From: Hyalella azteca | Lineage: Eukaryota; Arthropoda; Malacostraca; Amphipoda; Hyalellidae | NCBI RefSeq assembly: GCF_000764305.2 | Contig: NW_025945795.1 | Coordinates: 124,001-188,000 of the forward strand | Length of the DNA: 64,000 nt | Direction of reading: 5' to 3' | In this document: positions 53,601-64,000 of the stretch, one piece after another | Position numbering within the stretch: the first letter of the stretch is position 1 | How the letters are laid out: every line of letters begins with the position of its first letter | Position numbers and translations under genes: made by a program | Notes under the pieces: model-generated | The model's database searches: none | Told to the model about the DNA's origin: nothing | The model's input: the letters and a program-made list of their open reading frames with translations, nothing else

Positions 53601-56351
53601 TTTTTATGAGTATACCAATGTCCGACCATGTGCTACCAATGGCCGCCGATATGACTGCTAAAATTGCCTTCTGTGATGATGAGGAAACCTCGTAGTATTA
53701 TTGTAGGCTGAAATATACGTTCCGGGTTTCTACCGTACGAAGATTTCGAACAAAACACAGGAAAAGAAGTGACAGATGGCATCGAAAGTCAGAAAAGTTA
53801 TGAGCTTTGACAGATGGAGGCTTGTTCTTAGCTGCTACTGCCAAGAAAAAAGACATAAATTAAACATGAATAATAATATTAATTTGAATAACGAAATGAA
53901 AAAAATATATTTTAAACATAATAAAAACAGAAATATTTGATGACAGAAATTTTCTAAACGAGAGGAGATTTTCATGTGATGGTTGCATATTTTTTCTTAT
54001 AATAACATTATTGATATAATTCCAACATTAATTATATTATTTTGATAACCGGACATCAATGGATACTGGTTACGTTTTGCATGTTAAATGCGCTCATTCA
54101 TCTCGCAGAATTATCCCAAATATTATAATAATATTCTATTATTCGTTATCTCAAAAATGGTGGGCAAAATTCAATGTCAAATTTGAGAGCGCACAAATAT
54201 GAGTCGTTCAATATAATGACAGATTATTTATCATTGCCGACCGCCATATGCAATCGAAAATTCGTCGGTAGATTTGAGTCGGCCATCCATCTACCTATTT
54301 AAGAGCAGCGATAACCTATCCATAATTTGTATAAAGTGCTGAGGTCACAAAAACGCAGTGGGAGGCTATGGAACACTTCACATCACCAAATCCTCTTCTT
54401 CTTTTTTTGGTCAAGAAGCTGTACGTGGAATTAGCATGTTGTCGCACGTATACATCGCAACGCGTTAGTAATCGCGAGCGTTGCCGTGGTCCAAAAAAAA
54501 CTGAGGTTCTACAGTTACTGACCAAAAAAGCTATCCTGACAGTAATTCGGATTCTACAAGTTTACCACTTAAATCCAATCCGAATGATACATTGCTACTA
54601 ATTGATTGTCGTGCAGTACCCCAAAGGCTTGTTGAAATTTTACGATGGCTGTATGATCTTGTTCCGGAAATAAACCAGTGAGTTATCAAGAGTTGGAAAA
54701 ATAGCTCTAGGAACAATTTTCAGTGAACATGTCTATCGGTATGGACGTTGAAAAATGTTTCTTGTTTTGTAATGAAGCCGTCGGGTACCATCACCCTTCC
54801 AGATGGGGCCGGGTGGGGGTGTCAGGGTCATTTGCTTCGCGCAGATGCAGCCGCCGGCTCATTCATTCCGTTTGCACTATTAGATCATAACCAGAGTAAC
54901 TGACAATAGGAATACAATAAAGTTACTCGCGTTTAAAGATCAGTCCAATAAAATCGGTAAGGATCCTATATAGGGAGCAGCAAACCTTCACTTGCACCTG
55001 CAGTATTTGACGCACACTGACGAATGGATCAACCAAGATGGATTAAGCGTGTCTGGTGCCTTGTTGGATATCAATGGCTTATCACAGGTTGATAATGCAT
55101 GACTAGTGTTATTCAGCAAGGAAACAGCTTGAATTTTAAATGACCACTTGATGACAATTTATAGTGAAAATAATTTGCAATCGCAGGAGAAATCATTTCG
55201 GCCTCTATAGAATGATCCCGTTTAGAACAAATACTCATATGCCTTAAGAAAATTTTTTAATTTTTTCTTTCATAAGCGAGTCTCGTGTATAAATATAACC
55301 CAAATTCGACAGCAAGTATAAATCGTTTTTCCCTAAAAAAATAATGCACGTCAACTATGCCATTCCCAACATCCATTTCGTAGCGAGTTTCCAATTCCAT
55401 TCACGAAGAGAAGCGGTAGCTCTCGGTCGGACATTTCGGCGAAAACACAAGAAATTTACGACCTTTCTTCCATATTTCAGTCTCCTCTCGAACTTTTATC
55501 CGCCAGAACCTGTTGACCAAGCTACTCAGGGCTGTTTGTCGGAGTTTGGTCGAAACTGAGCCTCTTTACGACTTAAAAATCAGGCAGCGGCCAGTAGTCT
55601 TTCAGTAGCAGCTGACTCCGTTTCTGGGGTTCGTCCTCTTTGCATAATTTTTATCCCTTCCACTCGGTTGCTTATTTGACGTCGCAAGTAATGACTTTGT
55701 CGCGATGTTTACTGGCATGTAATTCATGACCTGGTAGACGGTAGAATGAACACGACCTACACTGCATCCGTGGGTTATGTTCAAATCAAAGAAATTAATT
55801 TGCATAATGCAATGAATGTTCAGCGTAAAAAAATATTCAGCGCAATGAAATTTCATTGTAAAAAATATCACGAATGTAACACGTACATGTAACTGAGATG
55901 TAGATGTTTTCTATATTTTACCATCGAATAATGTTAATTATCTCCTGCTAATATTGACAGCTGTGACGTAGGCTGGCAGCAGTGAATGATAGAAGTGATG
56001 ATTTTAATTTTAGCTACTATAATAAATCCCCCTTTTTCATAAATTTCATTAACTAAGATTAAGAAAATTCTAAAGAAAATTTCTAAACATCACGACGTGC
56101 GGATTATTTTGATATTTATTTTACCCACTGACTTAGAATTTGTTCTTTTGATCCCACATTCCCAGCTTCATTTGTTTCTTCCTCAAGTTGTAAGAACTTA
56201 ATCTGCAATTATTTTTATTTAATTTTTCTGTTCAACTCTTTAAGTAAACTCCATTCCTCACATCCAACAAACTCCATTACACACATACATTATTCACATT
56301 CAATTTTTTATTCTACATTCTACTTCAGTAACATAAGTGTAAACCTGTGAA
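53601..56351. other. Non-coding DNA, no recognised gene
   Basis: Frames at 54316-54716 and 55344-55871 overlap on both strands and lack motifs. Balanced-composition patches occur at 54780-54870 and 55370-55570. A+T-rich elsewhere. Confidence 0.45.
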
Positions 56352-56648
56352 TTATTTTCTCACGCCACTTGCTTGTATCCTCCCACTGCCAGCGGCTGTC
56401 CATCGTACTGCGCGTGGCTGAAGATGTCGCCCTATCTGTCCGCCGGCAAATCTGCCCTCCAGCGCCGGCTTTGGGCCGACGTCAACTGTTCTTTTCGGCT
56501 TACCATGCGACGTCGGCTCGACTTTTCGGGTTGACTGAACAGCTGCCAAGGGGATCGGCGACTTATTTTCAGGGCTGGAAAAGATTTCCCTGATCTGAAT
56601 TATATTGATCAAAGCTTGACACAGCAGACTCCGGGCTACGGTGCCCAT
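56352..56648 (-). CDS. Possible exon or small ORF, unknown product
   Basis: A 98-codon frame runs from ATG 56646-56648 to TGA 56352-56354. The N-terminal region (SLLCQALINIIQIREIF) is moderately hydrophobic and the rest is basic with Pro/Gly (KPKRTVDVGPKPALEGRFAGG). The block is distinctly G+C-rich compared with its flanks. The 3' end overlaps a donor-like GGCGTGAGA on the minus strand, so it may be a first coding exon. A 74-codon plus-strand frame overlaps. No family recognised. Confidence 0.25.
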   Translation of the reverse strand: MGTVARSLLCQALINIIQIREIFSSPENKSPIPLAAVQSTRKVEPTSHGKPKRTVDVGPKPALEGRFAGGQIGRHLQPRAVRWTAAGSGRIQASGVRK

Positions 56649-58942
56649 TCATGCACCGGGATTAGTTAGGCACGGTGGAACTTCTGACGTGCGTGTAATG
56701 AGATCAAAAGCTGTGATGTAATTGAGAGGATATCGAAGTAAAAAAATCATAATAGCATATACTGAAGACATGGGTGTCTGCGCAGCCTAATGCGGTGCCC
56801 CAAAGAATAGACAGCTTTTAGCCTCTAAGTAGTCAGATCTTTTAGAAATTATCTTCCTTCGCTTCTATGACTTACTAGGAAAAAAGCTTCCGATATTCAC
56901 AGTGAGACTCGATCGTGACTGTTTTTCAATGAGACTTAATATGTTGTTTGGAATTTTCTAGAAAAGTAGTAGTGAAAATGGCATATTATCGTGTACTCTT
57001 AGTTCTACATTTACCTATTATTTTTATATTTTTTATCGTCAGACTTTTACATTAAAGTATCTGTTTTCGACCAGAAACAGTTCCCTGAAAGAATGTTCGT
57101 TGACTGATTTGGAGGTTTTAATAATCAAATGTTTTATTTATTTACTAAAGCAGTGCGGAAGTCAATTATTTTGACTCCAACACTGCGAAGGTTACTAATT
57201 TTTAAAAGGCGACACGTAAATTTTTGGAAGCTACTAATCACCATATCTAAACCTTCAGAAGCATCAATTCATTTACAAACTAATATAGACGTATATTTGT
57301 TGCAACTATGATGAACTACACCAACTTTCCTAGTTCAATATCTTTTTACCAATACATTTTTATAAAAATTGCAGGAATAATAAGAAATCTTCGAGTAGCT
57401 ATAAGAGACCAGCGCTTGGCCGCATTATTTACGCAGTTCTTTGTTGTCGACGAAGACGTTCGCTGCCATCGACTTCCAATACAATTTTGTGCTGGGGGAA
57501 GCACTCGTGTTTTACTGTCATGCTTTTGTTAAAAGTTACGGCAGCCCTGAGCGCCTCTGGTCTCGCTATTGCAAAGTAAATAAAACAAGTTTGCTGACGC
57601 ATGTACCGTACTCAAAATAAATGTTCCGATTCTCTAATTTCCTTCGAGAATTGGTTTTTCTCAGCTAGTTATGTTAAAATAGAGATGAAAAATAAACAAG
57701 TCTGTTATCTGATGAATCGAATTCCAAATTTTTTTTGCTTTTTCCTTGTTCTCCGAAAATTTTTTGTTTTCTGTTCTTGTTTTCGATTTATCTTGGAAAA
57801 TAGCATCTCATCTTAGGCGCACTTGAAAATTTCCTCGTGGAATTTAAAGCTTCGAATAAAAACTATTTGTTTGTTGAAGTGGTCACCACATCTACAAAAA
57901 TTTTTGTATTTACTGAACAATTTTACCGAAACTTCATACACAAAAGTAAAACACAAATATATGACATTTTTGTTCGTATGAATTTTTTAAAAAAATTAAG
58001 AAAACGTGTAATGCATAATGCATAAAAAATAAACATTACTAATAATTATCTATTAACACCATTTTTTAAAGAAATATTTGTATGTTTTGTTGAAAAAATT
58101 TTATTTTATAGAAATTTTAAACTACTTACTTCATGCAGATACAAAGGGCTTGTTACGTACGACGCGCTTTTTCCGCAGCTACAAACCGAGCTCAAAACAC
58201 GGAAAAACTGAACTATTCGATTTTTTTCCCCCTTTATTTATTGTTTGTGTATATATAGGATATTAAGTTCGTAGATTTTTACTCTCAATTCCTTACTAAC
58301 TGTTAAAGATTAAGTTTGAAGTTGAATAAATACTTCAATTTCAGGTGGATAAAGTGAGGTGTTCTTTTTTCATTTTGATCTTGCATGATAACGAACAAGA
58401 GACTCAACCGTGAGAGTTTCCCTGCACTCGTTTATATTCATTGCTTGGCCGACACGAGCAAAAATTTGTATGCCACGTCGCGACGGAACTTTCTCGACAA
58501 CATTCCGAAGCTGGAGGCTATACCGACATTGCTCGCGATAGACAATTTCTTAACATTGCTAATCCCATTATATTTCTTATTTCATATGTAAATGATACTT
58601 GTTGAAGGTAGGTAATTTTGCTTTAACAAAACCCGCTGAAACATTAAAAACCAAAAGAGTTAGCTTGGAAGCAAGTAAAAATTTAAAATTTGATATTGAA
58701 TTGAATCAAAGAATCGAACGCAAAACGGAACTTCCATCTTAACGCTTCAAAAAGCACCCAATCTAAACAATCCAAAGAAATTCAATACTTTTTCATCAGT
58801 AAAATAGGTAAAAATTATAGATGACCTTTTTTAATTACTGCGTAAGTGAAGTTTTAAATATTTAGCGAATTTGAATTCTGTTATCTACTATGTAACATTA
58901 TTGTAGCCATTTGTTAAAAGACTTTTTGATTAGCTACTTGCC
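56649..58942. other. Non-coding DNA, no recognised gene
   Basis: A+T-rich. Short plus-strand frames (57129-57532, 57601-58025, 58078-58266, 58385-58591) follow each other but none has a motif or a convincing splice connection. Confidence 0.45.
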
Positions 58943-59097
58943 TTTTAGCGCATTTTCTCATTTATGGAAAAAATGCACTATTGTGCTCGCCATGTCCGTC
59001 TGCCTGTCTGTCCATCCGTCCGTGACCTCAAGTTTTCGTCGACGAGAAAATGCGCTCTCTGTCACTCGCTGAAGTGAGCACTGAGTTATATTTTTTT
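58943..59097 (+). mobile_element. HINE copy H
   Basis: TTTTAGCGCATTTTCTCATT start, GTCY-derived tract of 7 units with two substitutions (GCCT, ATCC), TTTTCGTCGACGAGAAAATG, a diverged palindrome (CTCGCTGAAGTGAG) and a GTTATATTTTTTT end. Confidence 0.88.
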
Positions 59098-60838
59098 ACA
59101 TTGCTATTACTATTCTCCCTGTTAAAAACGATAAGAATTATCTTGATATTGATGTATTTAGGTTTAGCATTCAACATCAGCATAGCGAGTTTCCACATTG
59201 ACCTGCCTAATTACTAAAGCCAGCCAACGAGACTCCATCATTAGGAAACACTTGCGCTTTAGCGTCTCCGATGGAGTTTGCGTGCCATTCAAACCGACAC
59301 GGGTCGCGGTTTTTTCTTCCTTTTTCTTGAAGAAGAAGTGTCGGGTGAGGCATACTAATGAGCTCAGAGTGTCAGCCTGCCGTACAAAAGAGATCAGTTC
59401 ACCGCGCTATTGTATCTGACGGGGCGTAACTGTGAGGGCATCAACCAGAGGAATGCATGACAGAAATTCTGTTGATGAGGGAAGTTGTAAAATTAAAGGC
59501 CAAAGCTGCTCGATAAGAGTTGGAAACCATTTTTTTGCAACTGGAGATTAGCGCAATAACGTAAAAAATCATGTAACGAAGAAAAACTTTTGATGTAAAC
59601 GACCTTCCTCTAGAACAATATGAACGGATAGACAGGTATAAAAATTGCAATGGCAGTAAAAATACAATACGAAAACTGCAGGAACTAATGATTTTTAGTT
59701 TTAAAACTAGGGTTCAACTTAGTTTAGGCAACTAACGTATCAATCCAAGGGATTCGTGTATGCCATGAATGAATTTCCTATCGCTCATTGAATTCTCAAC
59801 CTCAATACTCTCTTCCACCTCTGGCCGCTGAGCCGATTACTTCATTATTTAAACTTTGGAATATAATGTTAATTTCAAGCGTCTCCTGTGAGCGCATTAT
59901 TGCGGTCGTTTTAAGCGTGGGTACAAACAAGGCTTCTCAGACTTACGCTGCGGACTGCAGCTCACGTTGTTTACGCTGAGACATTAGTTGCTAAGCCACT
60001 AACTTTAGGGCGAGAAAACTCGCTTAATGAACAGCGAAATTAAGCGGCCAGGCATTCCAGAGGTTCTCCAGCTGGCGAGTTTCGCTACTCGACTGTTTCA
60101 ATGAACGACTGTTTATTCATTGAACAATATATAATGATGAATGCTCAAACAAAAGTTAGTGTATTGTATTTATGACTATGATTTATATTCATTGGAAGAT
60201 AAATCTAGCAGATTTAGGTAACCTCGTTAGCTAGATCTGGAAATATCTACTCCGAGTAACAAGTGATATCGATGAAATCGAAATTAATTGAACGAATTAA
60301 AGTCATCAATCATTTTCTACTTTCACGGAACTGGATGCTTGTAAAAATGAAAAAATAAAGTGGCTTAGGTCTAATATCTTCATTAGGCAGCAACGACAAA
60401 CTTCATTGGCACAATATAACGCTACATCCTTGTTGCAAGTGCATAACTGCAGCTGGGGCTTTCGTTTTCTTTGACTTAAACAAATGGAGTTCCGATTTAA
60501 ATTCGTAGCCTGCTTGTCAACGGAAAATGTGAAGTCATCAATCATGTTGTCAGAAGTCTTGGTAGGAGATTTACATCAATTCAGTTAAGAGTAGAACTGC
60601 AGGATGAAGCTTTCATTGGATAATGAACTCGGTCAAAGAAAAAATACTGGTATCAGCATCAATGATCAGCAACAGAAAAGAACTACAAATGAAAATATTA
60701 AAAATATTAACCACAGTGAAATAACACATTTTTGGCATCGAAAATGCAAATTCAGAATTTTCAAAGTAAGCCACAGGGCCGTTAAATCTCAGTTTTGGTG
60801 TTGGTCATATCACTTACTTAATTAGAACTCACCTGCCA
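59098..60838. other. Non-coding DNA, no recognised gene
   Basis: Balanced-composition patches at 59180-59430 and 59790-60000 carry frames under 80 codons with no motif. Otherwise A+T-rich. Confidence 0.45.
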
Positions 60839-60984
60839 GGGCCCATACTTTCAAAAAAAGTTAAGAAATCGTAAGTTCATCAGCCAATCATTGACGGCCT
60901 TTCGAGCAAAATCCACCAATCATAGACAAGAAAATAGAGCGTAAGTACTTACGTTCACTTAGCGAGATTTGAAAGTATGGCCCC
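60839..60984 (+). mobile_element. MITE with GGGCCCATACTTTCAAAA ends, copy 2
   Basis: A 146-bp element with left end GGGCCCATACTTTCAAAA and right end (reverse complement) GGGGCCATACTTTCAAAT, two CCAATCA boxes, and over 90 percent identity by eye to 37985-38130. No clean target duplication was seen at this copy. Such high similarity implies fairly recent activity. Confidence 0.88.
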
Positions 60985-62450
60985 GGCAAACTTAGGTTCC
61001 AGCCTCACACTTCTCCTCTGTCAGTGATGCTCGTAGCTGGCTATGTGATATCCAGGTGGTGTTCAACGATGTTCAGCGTCTAGTGTTCACTCATATCTCG
61101 AAAGTTCCATGTTGCTCCGGGTCTAATCTTCTAGTCCCTTTAAATTCAACCCGTTAGTGGTTACGAAACTATGTAATTCTATTGGAAGGTCAATTCATTA
61201 TCGGTCGAGGAAGTTCAATTGTCTTCTCGGCTCACATGTTCTTTTCGACTCGATGACATGTCGAATAAATAGCCTGGCTGCGATAAGCCAGCTCTCTCTC
61301 GCTGTAGTAACGTGTCTCGCGTCAAAGCAATGCAATAAAATTAGAGTACATGTCTGCGATTGAAAATGATCAAGATTACTGGATAGGCTGGTCTCGGTAA
61401 CTGGACCTGCTGTGAATAGTTATAGGCAGCATGAGTATAATGCGACCAGATTTACTGTGACGCTGGGTGGAGACTGGTACGCTTACCATGCAGAACCTAT
61501 TGTCTCAGAGATTGACGAGAAATTTCTAACTGATCTGGAATTGTAGAACCTTAACGATGTCTCACCTTGCGCAGACATATGTTCAGTTAGGAATACTTCA
61601 GTATCTTTACTGTAGCATAATTAACTCGTTTATAGGAGTTTTTTTACTGGTATTTCTTGGGAGTTTTTCTGGTATCGGTAATTTCAGTGTTTATATTAAT
61701 AACTCGAATTCATCAAAATTTCAGCACACGGGAAACTGGACTTTAGGGTCACGAATTTTTTGATGCTGTGCTTTAAAATGAGTTATCGTTAATGAAATGT
61801 GTGTGACTCAAACAATATTATAATGTTGTTTCTGACACGAAACTCAGTATGAATTTATTGGACCGTTGTTTCCTATCCGCAGAGGACTGGAATCTTACGC
61901 ATTCAACTCCATACTGATATATGAAAAGAATCATAATTAGAAGCTTCTCAAGCCTACCAGCAAAGAGCAACCATGAGCGAAAAAATGTGACTTTTTAAAT
62001 GAATCTATTAAACTGAAAACATGTAGGTACTTTGAAATAAAATTTAAACTAGAGTAGAGATTCACTGTTAAGTATTCCTAGATGAGAAGAGATTATAACA
62101 ATCAATTTGATTTAAATAAATTTGGTTTCTCTGCAGTACGTTAGTCAGATTAGTTAGAGGCCGATATTTAAGCAGCATTCTACTGCCCATCATTCAGCTG
62201 GAATTGTTCACATGGAAATGACATCATTGAATTCAGGGCTTTGCATTTGTATAAACTCTGTATCTCAATATTGCTTAAGGCGAGATGTTATTCCCAGACG
62301 CGGGCGTCATTTTAAATAATGCGAGTTGAGTTTCAGTCGTTGATTGTGTTCCATTTGTATATGGAGGCCATGTGGCAATTTCTCTGGAAATTTACAGATA
62401 GATTTTTCGACTCCTAGCTGACAATGATGATCTCTAGTCGTGGCTTCGAG
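60985..62450. other. Non-coding DNA, no recognised gene
   Basis: Mixed composition. Frames at 61157-61363 and 61557-61763 have no motif. No repeat family recognised. Confidence 0.45.
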
Positions 62451-62494
62451 AATTGGCTTAAAGGCCAATTCAAAATTGGCTTAAAGGCCAATTC
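62451..62494 (+). repeat. Tandem palindrome, 22-bp unit, two copies
   Basis: AATTGGCTTAAAGGCCAATT occurs twice, separated by CAA. Each copy is itself palindromic (AATTGGC...GGCCAATT). About 70 bp further, AATAGGCT and AGCCTATT (62566-62593) form another hairpin. Confidence 0.85.
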
Positions 62495-63261
62495 CTAATA
62501 TTATTTTCTCTTGCACTGTCAGGAATTATGGAATGAAAGCGTCCACAAAGTTCTAGATAGATTTAAAATAGGCTAAATAAGTCAGCCTATTTAAAAAGTT
62601 TTCTCAGTACCCGATCATGCAAGTTAGAATTTTAGGTAAAATTCGTCTCGTTAACTGAGGCTAAACTATGTGATTCGTGGAGATTACTTTTTTACTGAAA
62701 TATCTAAATTTTTTGAGGTAATTTCAAGTTCTTGAGAGACGTGAGGCAGCGATATTTTTTGCAATTAACTGAAATTTTGAGAAACAAAAGCCTTCGATAC
62801 CTCAAGTTAAAATATCAAATTTGTGTACGTCCCAATCTTCTGCCGGTTACTCAACTACTCATGTCATTCCTTTGTTATGTCAACCTTCAAAATACAACAT
62901 ACCTATTAACAATTATATTTGTATTCGGTAAATATATTTTCCACTTGTACAATCCTTCTACAGTCAACAAACTCAGCAAAAAGAGTCATGATTGTAAACA
63001 GGGAGCGAGAAAAAATATCAGTGCTGTAGATCATTAAATATGGAAAACCGAACCAGATGCAAAAATTGAAATGGAGCGTCAGCATTCATAGCTCGGCAGC
63101 TCATTTTATTGCAATGCATTGGCTGCATAGCGGCAAGTTTTCAGTTCCCTGAAAGCGATCGCTGTCAGAAGACCAAGAGTTGATTGACAAATCCATTTAG
63201 CATGTGTCACTCGTGAGAGGATGTGAGCGGTCGAGAGTTTTCAAGTGACTACTTTCATGAA
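62495..63261. other. Non-coding DNA
   Basis: A 101-codon plus-strand frame at 62732-63037 starts at a non-ATG codon and shows no motif. No other feature. Confidence 0.45.
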
Positions 63262-63556
63262 GGCCCTTGCAACAGATCGTGCTATTTGTTGAGCATTCGC
63301 TTGACTCATGTGGAGACTAGCGCAGAACATTTTTTTAACATTCGCTTGACTCGTAAAGAGACTCGCGCCATTCGTTGCACATTTGTTTAACATTCGCTTG
63401 ACTCGTGTGGAGACTAGTGCCATTCGTTGCACATTTGTTCAACATTCGTTTCACTCATGTGGAGACCCATGACATTCGTTGAGCAGAACCCCTATNCAAC
63501 ATTCGTTTCACTCATGTGGAGACCCGTGACATTCGTTGAGCAGAACCCCTATATCG
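63262..63556 (+). repeat. Minisatellite, about 55-bp unit, about 5-6 copies, with an N
   Basis: Units contain AACATTCG(C/T)TT(G/C)ACTC(A/G)TG, then TGGAGAC(T/C)(A/C)G(T/C)G, then CATTCGTTG and (CACATTTGTT or AGCAGAACCCC). The single N at 63496 sits between two nearly identical units, a likely collapsed gap. Confidence 0.88.
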
Positions 63557-64000
63557 CCTCAGTGGTAGAAGTGGATTGTATTTTGAAGAACCGAAAATAT
63601 TATCTTATCAAATTGATTTCAAGCAAAGAAGTACCAAGGTTAAACACATTTTTCAATAATATAGCGATTTTTATCAACATCTTCCTTGATGTTAAATTCC
63701 CGGTTAATTTGCGCTCTACGCTATCAAATAATCTTCAGACTTGATTCTTGATAAATACCGCCCTCAATAAGCTTCTGCCAATATAACAAGCTGCTGCCGA
63801 TGGTCAATAATGCCATCAGGCTTTATTCCGCATCAAGATCTCATGCCAAGCGGCCGTTTTCAGTGTCTGTAATTCATACATGTAATCACGGCGCGATCTT
63901 GTATTCGATACTCGAGCGTCAGGAGTCGATCGGCTGCCGTACGCAGAGGCGTCGAGATGCCGATCTCAGGCCGCTATTTACGGGCACGTTTTGCATAGAT
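63557..64000. other. Non-coding DNA, G+C-richer toward the window end
   Basis: The last about 150 bp are markedly more G+C- and CpG-rich (CGGCGCGATC, GTCGATCGGCTGCCG). No frame or motif could be assigned; the block may continue past the window. Confidence 0.4.

Overview
This window reads as intergenic or intronic nuclear DNA from an animal, most likely an arthropod. It is A+T-rich and has no operons, no dense ORFs and no prokaryotic gene signals. It holds many minisatellites and several families of small non-autonomous transposons. I cannot name the species. No rRNA, convincing tRNA, CRISPR array or clear multi-exon gene was found. The one ORF that behaves like a gene is a 168-codon intronless membrane-protein ORF on the minus strand at 33025-33531. 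It has a TATA box upstream and an in-frame stop before its ATG.

The main structure is a repeat family with at least eight copies: 5476-5660, 18671-18826 (minus), 20301-20457, 24955-25113, 39578-39759, 40001-40163, 41108-41206 and 58943-59097. A detached end lies at 5369-5410. Each full copy has subterminal inverted repeats (AGCGCATTTTCTC and GAGAAAATGCGCT), an internal (GTCY)n microsatellite of 5-14 units, a 3' palindrome (ACTCACTGCAGTGAGT in most copies) and T-rich ends. This is the layout of Helentron-associated interspersed elements (HINE, DINE-1, mini-me). A related sequence at 53.5 kb lacks the insertion and so acts as a paralogous empty site, showing insertion inside a T run.

Other mobile DNA: a 146-bp MITE with GGGCCCATACTTTCAAA ends (38.0 and 60.9 kb, relic at 52.0 kb); a palindromic MITE with CCAAATAG ends (53.5 kb, split by a HINE at 5.4-5.7 kb, relic at 20.0 kb); the C-terminal end of a Tc1/mariner-type transposase with its TACAGGGTG terminus (53.1-53.3 kb); and a possible Ty3/gypsy LTR end with a tRNA-Ser-type primer binding site (16.95-17.16 kb).

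Tandem repeats with periods of about 16 to 131 bp occur at roughly twenty sites. The best are the 33-bp array at 3.2 kb, 34-bp at 6.5 kb, 25-bp at 8.3 kb, 22-bp at 9.8 kb, 18-bp at 18.3 kb, 22-bp at 20.9 kb, 131-bp satellite at 27.2-28.2 kb, 92-bp at 40.7 kb, 16-bp at 43.0 kb, 51-bp at 47.3 kb, 66-bp at 48.6 kb, 40-bp at 50.3 kb, 43-bp at 50.9 kb and about 56-bp at 63.3 kb. Many ORFs here are products of these arrays, because period lengths divisible by three keep all frames open. Three of the four single N characters sit at array edges or inside arrays, which suggests collapsed assembly. A handful of G+C-richer blocks carry short ORFs that could be exons or decayed genes; they are listed at low confidence.
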